DNA from: Mesorhizobium sp. WSM4306
GTDB lineage: Bacteria > Pseudomonadota > Alphaproteobacteria > Rhizobiales > Rhizobiaceae
Assembly (NCBI RefSeq): GCF_007003975.1
Contig: NZ_VFTC01000001.1
Span: 558,001-622,000, forward strand
Length of the DNA stretch: 64,000 nt
Direction: 5' to 3'
A program made the position numbers and the translations under genes. This document shows, piece after piece, positions 10,076 through 19,407 of this stretch (its first letter is position 1; each line of letters starts with the position of its first letter). The notes beneath the pieces are model-generated. The model worked only from the letters and a program-made list of their open reading frames with translations, ran no database searches and had not been told where the DNA came from.

Positions 10076-10384
10076 TCAATCCAGACGCGCGACGCGGCGC
10101 CGTTTTCGTCCTGCCTTGATCGCGGCGATGCGATCGGCGTCTTTCGGCTGCAGGTGCAGCCCGCGTTCGAGGATTTCAAGCGTGTATTCCTCATAGGTCA
10201 GGCCGAGCCGTTCGGCCTTTTCCATGCGCATCAGCATGACGTCACGGCTGGGCGCCTTCCACGCCTTGGCGTGCGCTTCCTGCCAGGCGAGGAAGATGTA
10301 TGGATCGCCCTTGCCCCAGGGCGGTCCTTTGTAATCATCGAGCGGCGGTCCGCCATTATCGGAGCGCTTGGGACGTCTTGCCAC
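10076..10384 (-). CDS. Small basic protein of unknown function
   Basis: A 102-residue protein I do not recognise. It begins VARRPKRSDNGGPPLDD with a GTG start at 10384 preceded by AGGGG. It contains a helical stretch (MRMEKAERLGLTYEEYTLEILERG) and ends in a very basic tail (AAIKAGRKRRRVARLD). The start lies 4 bp after the stop of the XRE-cupin gene, so translation is probably coupled. The Arg/Lys-rich tail suggests nucleic-acid binding, but that is speculation. Confidence 0.6.
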   Translation of the reverse strand: MARRPKRSDNGGPPLDDYKGPPWGKGDPYIFLAWQEAHAKAWKAPSRDVMLMRMEKAERLGLTYEEYTLEILERGLHLQPKDADRIAAIKAGRKRRRVARLD

Positions 10385-10388
10385 GACC

Positions 10389-10955
10389 TCAGCCCCTGAC
10401 CAGCGCGACCAGATAGTCGGCGGACTGCGGTCCCACAGCGTGGAACGTGCAGTCCGACGGCGCGCCGAGCGCCAGGCAGTCGCCGGGCTCAAGACTGTGC
10501 ACGACATCGCCCTCGGTGAATTCGAGACGTCCGGAGATCAGCCACATCTGCTGCTTGATGAAGGCATAGGACGCTGCCGGGAAGCTTACCTTGGCGCCCG
10601 CCGGCAATTGCACCCGGATCAGTTCGAGCGGCATGTCGGAGATCGGTGACAGATGCCGCCTGACATAGCCGGTGCCGGGATCTCGCCACACCGGCTGCTC
10701 GCTTTCGCGCAGCAGGCCACCGCCTTGCTGCTCGGCGCGCGCAATCAGCGTCGACAGCGTCATGCCGAAGGCGGCGGCGATGCGCACCAGGAGAGACGCG
10801 GTCGGGCTGGTCATGCCACGCTCGATGGTGCTGAGCATGGCTTTGGAGACGCCGGAGCGGTCCGCCAGCTCTGCCAGCGACCAGTTGCGCAAGGTTCTTT
10901 CGGCGTGGATTCTTTTGCCGATCGTGGCGGATACATCATTCGCTATATCAGTCAT
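10389..10955 (-). CDS. XRE-family regulator with cupin sensor domain
   Basis: A 188-residue regulator. The N-terminal helix-turn-helix is IGKRIHAERTLRNWSLAELA, then DRSGVSKAMLSTIERGMTSPT (about residues 12-55). The C-terminal domain is a small cupin barrel (SFPAASYAFIKQQMWLISGR ... LEPGDCLALGAPSDCTFHA) that in this family binds an effector. I chose the ATG at 10955; a GTG at 10982 is possible. Close to the start codon are two inverted-repeat-like TATAT blocks (GCTATATC and CAATATATCG) that could be an autoregulatory operator. The genes that follow (small basic protein, GNAT acetyltransferase) are likely part of the same transcript. Confidence 0.88.
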   Translation of the reverse strand: MTDIANDVSATIGKRIHAERTLRNWSLAELADRSGVSKAMLSTIERGMTSPTASLLVRIAAAFGMTLSTLIARAEQQGGGLLRESEQPVWRDPGTGYVRRHLSPISDMPLELIRVQLPAGAKVSFPAASYAFIKQQMWLISGRLEFTEGDVVHSLEPGDCLALGAPSDCTFHAVGPQSADYLVALVRG

Positions 10956-11107
10956 TCGTCCAATATATCGAAATTTGCGCACTGGGAAAGAGGCCGGTCG
11001 GTTGAATTTTCGCTAACGGGTTAACGCCTGCTACACCATCCCGCATCACGCCACCTTAACCCCATTTGTGTAGGGTCAACGCTCCACGGAAATGGGGATC
11101 GGACCGT

Positions 11108-12937
11108 ATGTTTGTCGAGCGCGAAGCCTCCGTCGGCGAACCGACCTCGCAGGAGCGCCGCCGCGCCGAGCAGAACGACAAGCGCATTCTGGGCAATGTC
11201 GTGCAGTGTGACGGCGCCCGCGCCACGATCAGCGCCTACGCCGACGACATCGAAGGAGCGGTCACCGGCCTGTGGACGGTCGGCAAGATGATCTCCATCA
11301 ACCTCGGGACATCGCGCACGGTTGGCCTGGTCTATGAGATCGGCAAGTCGGATCGCGCGTGGAGCAATGAGGGGCAGAACCCGATCGAGGTGAACGTCGA
11401 GTTGATCGGCGAGGTGCGCGACGGCGCCGAGCCCGGCGACCGCCCGATTTTCGACCGCGGCATCACCACCTATCCGCATATCGGCGCCATCGCCCACCGC
11501 ATCCGCAGCCGCGACCTGCAGGCGGTCTATGACCTCGCCGGGCGTCATTCGATCACCATCGGCACGCTGTCGCAGGACGAGGCGATCGACGCCAACATCG
11601 CCATCGACGACACGCTGGCGCGCCACTTCGCCATTGTCGGCACGACAGGCGTCGGCAAATCCACGGCGGTCTCGCTGCTCTTGCGCAAGTCGATCGCCGC
11701 CCGGCCCGATTTGCGCATCCTCATCCTCGATCCTCACAATGAATTCGCCGCGTCGCTGCCGGAATTCTGCGTCAAGGTCGACTCCAAGACGCTCGATTTG
11801 CCGTTCTGGATGTTCAGGCTGGAGGAATTCGCCGAGGTGCTGTTTCGCGGCCGAGAGGTCGTGCCGGAAGAGGTCGATGTGCTGCGTGACCTGATCCCCG
11901 CCGCCAAGAATCTCTACCGCAACCCGAATTCCGGCACATATGTGCGACGCGGCAGCGATGCGCTGACCGCCGACACGCCGGTGCCCTACCGCATGGTCGA
12001 TCTCATCAAGCAGATCGACGAGCGTATGGGCCTTCTGGAAAGCAAGAACGACCGCCCAACGCTGAAATCGCTGAAGACGCGCATCGAGTCGGCGGCATCC
12101 GACCCGCGCTATCGCTTCATGTTCAATTCGCGGCTGATCGAGGACACGATCCACGAGACGATCGGCAACATTTTCCGGGTGCCGCATCATGGCCGCCCGG
12201 TGACCTGCTTCGAGATGGCCGGCATGCCGTCCGAAGTGGTCAACTCCGTCTGTTCGGTGCTGGCGCGCCTTGCCTTCGACCTCGCTCTGTGGAGCGAAGG
12301 CCGGCTGAAACTTTTGCTGCTGTGCGAAGAAGCGCATCGCTATATGCCGGCCGACCCCCGCCTCGGCTTCGCGCCGACAAGGCATGCGTTGTCGCGCATC
12401 GCCAAGGAAGGCCGCAAATATGGCTGCTATCTCGGCGTCGTCACCCAGCGTCCGGGCGAACTTGATCCGACCATCCTGTCGCAATGCTCGACCTTCTTTG
12501 CCATGCGCCTGGCCAACGAGCAGGACCAGGCAATCATCCGCTCGGCGATCGCCGATTCCTCCGCCTCGACGCTGGCTTTCCTGTCCTCCATGGGCCAGCG
12601 CGAAGCCATCGCCTTCGGTGAAGGCGTGGCGACGACCATGCGGCTGAAATTCGAAAAGCTGGCGGAGAATCTGATCCCCGGCACCGCCAAGCGAGAGCAG
12701 GACGAGTTCTCGCAGGACGGCAACGACGTCGATCTCGCGGCCATCGTCGAGCGGCTGCGCAACGTGCCGAAGCCACAACAGGCGATGGCCTTCGCCGAGG
12801 TCGTGGATACCGGCCGCCAGGCCGGCGATCCAGATTTCCGCAAGCCGCCAGCGCCGCGCGTCCAGCCAGACGACGATTTCGACCTGCGCTATGGCCTCAA
12901 GCCCACAACCTTCGGCATGCGCCCGCAGAACGACTGA
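11108..12937 (+). CDS. HerA-like ATPase (DUF87)
   Basis: A 609-residue FtsK/HerA-superfamily ATPase. It has an N-terminal HAS-barrel-like region (residues about 20-110), then Walker A GTTGVGKST (about residues 178-186), and Walker B LLLLCEEAHRYMP near residue 405. The conserved VTQRPGELDPTILSQCSTFF segment follows. HerA forms hexameric DNA translocases that in archaea work with the NurA nuclease at DNA ends. Here there is no NurA, SIR2 or DUF4297 partner adjacent. The neighbours are a divergent XRE regulator and a convergent diguanylate cyclase, so a defence role is not supported. I chose the ATG at 11108 after ATGGGGATCGGACC; an upstream TTG at 11066 is less likely. Confidence 0.85.
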   Translation: MFVEREASVGEPTSQERRRAEQNDKRILGNVVQCDGARATISAYADDIEGAVTGLWTVGKMISINLGTSRTVGLVYEIGKSDRAWSNEGQNPIEVNVELIGEVRDGAEPGDRPIFDRGITTYPHIGAIAHRIRSRDLQAVYDLAGRHSITIGTLSQDEAIDANIAIDDTLARHFAIVGTTGVGKSTAVSLLLRKSIAARPDLRILILDPHNEFAASLPEFCVKVDSKTLDLPFWMFRLEEFAEVLFRGREVVPEEVDVLRDLIPAAKNLYRNPNSGTYVRRGSDALTADTPVPYRMVDLIKQIDERMGLLESKNDRPTLKSLKTRIESAASDPRYRFMFNSRLIEDTIHETIGNIFRVPHHGRPVTCFEMAGMPSEVVNSVCSVLARLAFDLALWSEGRLKLLLLCEEAHRYMPADPRLGFAPTRHALSRIAKEGRKYGCYLGVVTQRPGELDPTILSQCSTFFAMRLANEQDQAIIRSAIADSSASTLAFLSSMGQREAIAFGEGVATTMRLKFEKLAENLIPGTAKREQDEFSQDGNDVDLAAIVERLRNVPKPQQAMAFAEVVDTGRQAGDPDFRKPPAPRVQPDDDFDLRYGLKPTTFGMRPQND

Positions 12938-13073
12938 GCTTCAGCGTAACGTCCTTCTGCCGAACAATTGAAAAGCCGCGCCGGTGTCCAAGCCTCGGCG
13001 TCGTTGGCTTGCTTGGGTAAATCCCGTCAGAAAATTCGTCAGGCTGAGTCGGATGGTGTCGTTTTCGAGAACC

Positions 13074-13161
13074 GGCCTACGCCGGCCGTAGCCTTCATAG
13101 AGCGGAGACACTTATGAGTGCTTCGGCCGGCGAAGGCCGGAGCGGAGCGGACATCAAGTCC
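13074..13161. repeat. Cluster of short palindromes (extragenic repeat)
   Basis: Between the HerA-like gene and the GGDEF gene lie three small dyads. Two share one design: CTACG-CCGGC-CGTAG (13077-13091) and CTTCG-GCCGG-CGAAG (13121-13135). The third is GGAC-ATCAA-GTCC (13149-13161). This is the structure of a mosaic extragenic palindromic element. The rest of the 288-bp spacer (12938-13225) shows no gene. Confidence 0.6.
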
Positions 13162-13225
13162 GTGAGCACCGGAAGCGCAGAAAACGGCGCCAGGCGGCCA
13201 GCCTCACGAATTTAATGCCGGGATT

Positions 13226-14017
13226 TTAGGCGCAGACGCGGTTGCGGCCCTGCCTCTTCGCCTCATAGAGCTGGCGGTCGGCGCGGCGGTAAAATTCCTC
13301 GGCCGTTTCCTTCCGGTCCCACACAGCAAGTCCGACGCTGGTGGTGATCTTGAGGCGGACATTGCCCGACAGCACCGACATGTTGGCAATCGCCTTGCGG
13401 ATGCGTTCGGCGAATTTCCCCAGCAACTCCGCATCCATGTTGGGCGTGACCACGGCAAACTCCTCGCCGCCGAGCCGCGCCACCACGTCGTGATAGCGCG
13501 TCATGCCTTTGAGGCAATTGGCGACTGCCCTCAGCACCTCGTCGCCGACATCGTGGCCATGTGTGTCGTTGACCTGCTTGAAATGGTCGAGGTCGAGGAT
13601 CATCAGCCCGACGGGCTTCTCGATGCGGCGGAATTCTTCGAGATATTCCTTCAGCGCATCGTCAAAATAGCGCCGGTTCTGCATGCCGGTGAGACCATCG
13701 GTCAGCGCCGCATGCTGCAGCGTTTCCGAACGGGCGCTGAGCGACACCGTCATCGCCCGCAGCTTGCCCTCTTCCGTCGCCTGTCTACGAATCAGCGGGT
13801 AGATGAAGAACACACCGAAGAACAGCGCCGTCGCCAGAAGCACACCGGTGATGAACAGCAGCCTGTTGAGGTAGACGATCCTCTCGATGCGGGACGCCGT
13901 ATCCATGTCGGCGGCGATGCCCTGCAAAAGACCATAGGCATGAAGCGTCACCAGGCCTGCGGCAAGGATCACGAAAATAAAGACGAAAAATGCGGATTCC
14001 GCCTTGTGGAAACGCAT
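13226..14017 (-). CDS. Diguanylate cyclase (GGDEF) membrane protein
   Basis: A 263-residue protein. Two transmembrane segments (about residues 8-32 and 52-74) are followed by a GGDEF domain. The metal-binding DLDHFKQVND and the active-site variant GGEEF (about residues 180-185) are intact, so it should make cyclic di-GMP from two GTP. I see no RxxD inhibitory site directly before GGEEF (the preceding residues are HDVVARL). I chose the ATG at 14017 because GGGGAG sits five bases upstream. It is a stand-alone gene with convergent and divergent neighbours. Confidence 0.9.
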   Translation of the reverse strand: MRFHKAESAFFVFIFVILAAGLVTLHAYGLLQGIAADMDTASRIERIVYLNRLLFITGVLLATALFFGVFFIYPLIRRQATEEGKLRAMTVSLSARSETLQHAALTDGLTGMQNRRYFDDALKEYLEEFRRIEKPVGLMILDLDHFKQVNDTHGHDVGDEVLRAVANCLKGMTRYHDVVARLGGEEFAVVTPNMDAELLGKFAERIRKAIANMSVLSGNVRLKITTSVGLAVWDRKETAEEFYRRADRQLYEAKRQGRNRVCA

Positions 14018-14148
14018 CTGCTCCCCGTTGGAAAAGTACCCGCCCGATTTATGGCATGACGGCGCCTTACGGACAGTTAACCCAGACAACCGGAACGGGA
14101 ATGTTCATTCCGGATCCTGTTTCTTTAATTGTATTAGCAGCAGGAGAA

Positions 14149-15117
14149 TCAAATCGCGGTTTGAAGGTCGTCACCAGGCTGCAACCTTAGCCATTCCGGC
14201 CCCAACTGATGGCGAAACCACGTCGTTTGCCGTTTGGCATATTGCCGCGTCGCGGCCTTGCAGCGCTCGATGGCCTGGGGGAAACTGATGTCGTCAGCCA
14301 TCGCGGCCGAGAGTTCGCGAACGCCGATCGCCTTCATCGCCGGCAGGTCGGGATCAAGACCAAGCGCCACAAGCCGTTTGACTTCGTCGAGAGCGCCAAG
14401 ATCGAGCATGCGGTCGAACCTCGTTTCGATCCGCTCAACAAGGGCCGCGCGGTCCGGCTCAATGACGAAGAAACGCGCGCTGTCGCGGTCGATCAGCGGC
14501 CGGCCACGCGCCGCTTGCCATTCGAGAATGGAGCGACCGGAGGCGTCAAGCACCTCCAGCGCCCGCACGATGCGCTGGCCGTCGGTCGGCTTCAGCTGCA
14601 TGGCAACCGCCGAATCCTCGTGCATCAGGAGGCGATGCAGCTTGGCCGCGCCTTGTTCCTTCAACTCGTAGCGCCAGCGGTCGCGCACCTGCTGCGGAAT
14701 GTCCGGCATCTCCGAAATGCCCTCGGCAAGCGCGCGAAAATAAAGCCCGGTGCCGCCGACGAAAATCACCGGTCGCTCAAAGGGAGGGCCATCGGGCCGC
14801 CGGGCAAGCGTACCGTCATCGATCAGCTTCATCACGTCGCGCAGCCAGGCACCGGTGGAATAGGCGGTGGAGGGATGCACGTGGCCGTAGAGAAAGTGCG
14901 GCGCGCGGCCGAGTTCGGCCGCGTTCGGCCGCGCCGTCAGCACATCGAGCACCGAATAGCCCTGCATGGAATCGGTGTTGACGATGACACCGCCCTTGCG
15001 CTCGGCGAGATCGAGCGCCAGCGCCGACTTGCCGCTGGCGGTCGGCCCGGCTATCAGGATCGCGTTCTTCACGCGGCCCTCGCCCGCCTGCCCGCTGGAA
15101 TTTTCGATGCCGCTCAT
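14149..15117 (-). CDS. miaA: tRNA dimethylallyltransferase
   Basis: The enzyme transfers dimethylallyl to N6 of A37 in tRNAs reading UNN codons. The P-loop GPTASGKSALA, the NTDSMQGY segment and the VGGTGLYFRAL motif are all present, and the C-terminal KAATRQYAKRQTTWFR is typical. With the ATG at 15117 the protein is 322 residues, and its start overlaps the divergent serB start by 11 bp. A GTG at 15072 (VKNAILIAG), preceded by GAGGG, gives 307 residues, closer to the family norm, and removes the overlap. The choice is open. Promoters of both genes must lie inside the neighbour's coding region or in this very short stretch. Confidence 0.93.
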   Translation of the reverse strand: MSGIENSSGQAGEGRVKNAILIAGPTASGKSALALDLAERKGGVIVNTDSMQGYSVLDVLTARPNAAELGRAPHFLYGHVHPSTAYSTGAWLRDVMKLIDDGTLARRPDGPPFERPVIFVGGTGLYFRALAEGISEMPDIPQQVRDRWRYELKEQGAAKLHRLLMHEDSAVAMQLKPTDGQRIVRALEVLDASGRSILEWQAARGRPLIDRDSARFFVIEPDRAALVERIETRFDRMLDLGALDEVKRLVALGLDPDLPAMKAIGVRELSAAMADDISFPQAIERCKAATRQYAKRQTTWFRHQLGPEWLRLQPGDDLQTAI

Positions 15118-15994
15118 CGCCACGCTTGTGTCCCACCCCGTCCGCCGCACCGTGTCGGCCTCGCTTGCGAGTATGGCCTCACGCTCGGTCGGCGCAAGCG
15201 CTGTTCGCTGGCTGGGTGAAGGCGTTGCGTGCGATCTGGTGTTGGCCGAAGGGGCTGAAACCACAGAGACGATTGCCGCCTTGCGCGCTGCGCTTGCCTC
15301 CGAGCCTGTCGACGTGATCGTCCAGCAGGCGGACACGCGCCGCAAGACAATACTGCTCGCCGACATGGATTCGACCATGATCGACCAGGAATGCATCGAC
15401 GAACTGGCCGACGAGATCGGCGTCAAAGATCGCGTCGCCGCCATCACGGCACGATCGATGAATGGCGAGATCGCCTTCGAGCCCGCCTTACGGGAACGCG
15501 TGGCGCTGCTGAAAGGCCTCGATACCGCCGTTGTCGACCGCATCATCGCCAACCGCCTGACACTGGCGTCGGGCGGTCGCACTCTGGTGCAGACGATGCG
15601 GGCCAATGGCGCCTGGACGGCACTCCTCTCCGGCGGCTTCGACGTCTTCACCAGCCGCATCGCGGACATGCTGGGCTTCCAGGAAAACCGCGCCAACCGC
15701 CTGATCGAGGAAAACGGGCGCTTTGCCGGCCTGGTCGCCGAACCGATCCTCGGCCGCGCCGCCAAGGCCGATGCGCTTATCGAAATCTCGGCCCGCCTCG
15801 GCCTGACGCCGGCCGACGCCATTGCCGTCGGCGACGGCGCCAACGACCTCGACATGATCCGGCTTGCCGGCACCGGTGTTGCGCTTCACGCCAAACCCAC
15901 CGTCGCCGCCGAAGCCAAAGTCCGCATCGACCATGGCGATCTCACCGCGCTGCTTTATGTGCAGGGCTACCGGCAGGAGGAATTCGTCGTATGA
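15107..15994 (+). CDS. serB: Phosphoserine phosphatase
   Basis: A 295-residue HAD-family phosphatase, the last step of serine biosynthesis. Motif I is DMDST (D86 and D88), motif II is LSGGFDVF, and the final motif is GDGANDLDM. The N-terminal 80 residues form the extra domain found in alphaproteobacterial SerB. The ATG at 15107 overlaps the divergent miaA start region. The stop overlaps the ATG of the following GNAT gene (ATGA), so translation of the pair is coupled. The gene order miaA-serB next to degP is common in rhizobia. Confidence 0.94.
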   Translation: MPLIATLVSHPVRRTVSASLASMASRSVGASAVRWLGEGVACDLVLAEGAETTETIAALRAALASEPVDVIVQQADTRRKTILLADMDSTMIDQECIDELADEIGVKDRVAAITARSMNGEIAFEPALRERVALLKGLDTAVVDRIIANRLTLASGGRTLVQTMRANGAWTALLSGGFDVFTSRIADMLGFQENRANRLIEENGRFAGLVAEPILGRAAKADALIEISARLGLTPADAIAVGDGANDLDMIRLAGTGVALHAKPTVAAEAKVRIDHGDLTALLYVQGYRQEEFVV

Positions 15995-16563
15995 AACCGA
16001 TGCGCACCGAACGCCTGATCCTGCGCAACTGGGAAGAACGCGACCGCGAGCTCTTCCATCGCATCAATTCGGACGAGCGGGTGATGGAATTCTTTCCGTT
16101 CCGCCGCGACCGTGTCGAGACGGATGCCAAGATGGACGAATTTCGAGGCTGGATCGCCGAGGACGGCTTTGGCTTTGCCGCCGCCGAGATTGCCACGACA
16201 GGAGAATGTATCGGCTTTGTCGGCCTCTTAAAAACCGATCACGTGCCATCCCTGCCTTCCGATACGATCGAGATCGGCTGGCGTCTGGTGCCGGAATTCT
16301 GGGGCAAGGGCTACGTTACCGAAGCGTCCGAAGCCTGGCTTGCTTTCGGCTTCGAAACGCTCGGCCGCGACGAAATCGTCTCCTTTGCCGTCGCGGCCAA
16401 CCGCCGCTCGACGGCCGTCATGGAGCGTCTTGGCATGAGCCCCGACCCGGCTCGCGATTTCGACCACCCATCCATCCCCGACAGCCACCCGCATCTCAAG
16501 CGACATGTCCTCTACCGGCTGTCGCGGCAGGATTGGCAGGCACGAAAAAGGGCGGCTCGGTAG
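15991..16563 (+). CDS. GNAT acetyltransferase, RimJ/RimL-like
   Basis: A 190-residue acetyltransferase of the RimJ/RimL group: MRTERLILRNWEERDRELF at the start, then IEIGWRLVPEFWGKGYVTEA (acetyl-CoA site) and ANRRSTAVMERLGM. GAGGAATTC precedes the ATG, which overlaps the serB stop codon (ATGA). The family acetylates ribosomal-protein N-termini or small molecules; the substrate is unknown. Its stop codon lies inside the bidirectional terminator shared with degP. Confidence 0.87.
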   Translation: MKPMRTERLILRNWEERDRELFHRINSDERVMEFFPFRRDRVETDAKMDEFRGWIAEDGFGFAAAEIATTGECIGFVGLLKTDHVPSLPSDTIEIGWRLVPEFWGKGYVTEASEAWLAFGFETLGRDEIVSFAVAANRRSTAVMERLGMSPDPARDFDHPSIPDSHPHLKRHVLYRLSRQDWQARKRAAR

Positions 16564-16574
16564 CCGCCCTTTTT
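16545..16574. terminator. Bidirectional terminator between the GNAT gene and degP
   Basis: A perfect 8-bp stem GGGCGGCT with loop CGGT is flanked by AAAAA on one side and TTTTT on the other. It can terminate both converging units. The GNAT stop codon lies within it. Confidence 0.88.
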
Positions 16575-16608
16575 GTTGAAAAACAATAGCTTATGGCGCT
16601 TTCCGGTC

Positions 16609-18126
<1,518 letters not shown>

Positions 18127-18269
18127 CGAGAGCCTCCCGGAATTGCTGAAAAGAAAAAGCGCTTCGGCAAAACGCCACGTTGCGTCATGTTGGCAAGAAA
18201 TACGGCACATCTGCGGCTATAGCCACATCAGGAGGATAAATCCTCCGTTACACCTGATATCAGCGATCC

Positions 18270-18455
18270 TCAGCCACGCACCAGCCAGACAATGCCGATA
18301 CCGATGGCGATCGCCGCCAGCCCGACGATGCGCAGCGCTTTTTCCGGCATCGACAGCACTTCGCCGGCAAGGCGTTTGGCGAGGCCGGGAAAACCGCCAT
18401 AGACCAGGCCCTCGACAACCAGGACCAGGCCTATGGCCGCAAGGAAATCCTGCAC
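18270..18455 (-). CDS. DUF2065 small membrane protein
   Basis: A 61-residue protein made of two hydrophobic helices (VQDFLAAIGLVLVVEGLVYG and ALRIVGLAAIAIGIGIVWLV). It starts with GTG at 18455, 4 bp after the hflC stop, with AGGGCG just upstream. DUF2065 genes commonly sit next to hflKC in proteobacteria. Its function is unknown, but a role with the HflKC complex is a fair guess from position. Confidence 0.85.
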   Translation of the reverse strand: MQDFLAAIGLVLVVEGLVYGGFPGLAKRLAGEVLSMPEKALRIVGLAAIAIGIGIVWLVRG

Positions 18456-18459
18456 CGCC

Positions 18460-19407
18460 CTACTGGACGGGTGCAGGTTGCGCTGCCGGCGCGGCAGGTG
18501 CCGTCGCCGGCGCAGCAGGCTTCGCGTCCGTGCCATCCGGATTGCGGAAGAAGCGGAAGAACTCCGAGTTCGGCGACAGCACCATCGTCGTCCCGGAGTT
18601 GTCCAGCGCCGTGCCATAGGCATTCATCGACCGGTAGAAGTCGAAGAAGGCCGGATCGCGTTTGTAGGCATCGGCGAAAGTCGCGCTGCGCTGGGCCTCG
18701 CCCTCACCGCGCAGGATTTCCGATTCCTTGCGCGCTTCGGCGACGATTTCCACCACCTCGCGGTCGGCGCGTGCCGTGATGCGCTGCGCGGCCTCTTTGC
18801 CGCGCGCTCTCAGCCGTTCGGCCTCGGCCAGACGTTCGGCCTTCATGCGGTCGAAGGTCTGCTGCGAAACCTCAGCGGTCAGGTCGGTCCGGCGGATGCG
18901 CACATCCTCGATCTGCAGGCCGAGCGACGTCGCGTCCGGCCGAAGCTGATCGCGCACTTCGCGCATCATCACAGCCCGCTCTTCCGAGAGCGCCGCTTCG
19001 AAATCGCGCAGACCGTAGACACGGCGCAGCGCTGCGTCGAGACGCGTCCTCAGTCGGGCTTCGGCCAGTGTGATCTGACCGGACACGGCGGAGCGGAAGA
19101 CGCGCGGATCCGAGATGCGGTAAGCGATGAAAGCATCGACCTCGTAGAACTTGCCGCCCGAAACCTGGACGCGGATGTTGTCGAGATCGAAGCGCAGCAC
19201 CCTGTTTTCGATCAATTGCACGCTGTCGGCGTCGAAGAAGGCGAAAGGCGCCTTGAAATAGATACCGGGTTCATTCTTGACATCGACGATCTCGCCGAAC
19301 CGCAGCACGAGCGCCTGCTGGCGCGCGTTGACCACGAAGACGGAGGAGTAGATCAGGAACAGAAGCACGGCCGCGATGACGGCGAGGATGGGAAGACGAT
19401 TGGCCAT
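18460..19407 (-). CDS. hflC: FtsH protease modulator HflC
   Basis: A 315-residue SPFH/prohibitin-family membrane protein. It has a single N-terminal transmembrane helix (LPILAVIAAVLLFLIYSSVFV), then the band-7 domain (QQALVLRFGEIVDVKNEPGI), and a long Ala/Glu/Arg helix around EARKESEILRGEGEAQRSAT. With HflK it forms a large periplasmic-facing cage around the FtsH protease. The ATG at 19407 overlaps the hflK stop (TGATG) and has GGAGGA eight bases upstream, so translation is coupled. Confidence 0.94.
   Translation of the reverse strand: MANRLPILAVIAAVLLFLIYSSVFVVNARQQALVLRFGEIVDVKNEPGIYFKAPFAFFDADSVQLIENRVLRFDLDNIRVQVSGGKFYEVDAFIAYRISDPRVFRSAVSGQITLAEARLRTRLDAALRRVYGLRDFEAALSEERAVMMREVRDQLRPDATSLGLQIEDVRIRRTDLTAEVSQQTFDRMKAERLAEAERLRARGKEAAQRITARADREVVEIVAEARKESEILRGEGEAQRSATFADAYKRDPAFFDFYRSMNAYGTALDNSGTTMVLSPNSEFFRFFRNPDGTDAKPAAPATAPAAPAAQPAPVQ

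Noticed and set aside
11108-12937. HerA-type anti-phage defence system
   Set aside because: No SIR2, DUF4297, NurA or other effector gene is adjacent; neighbours are an XRE-cupin regulator unit and a diguanylate cyclase.
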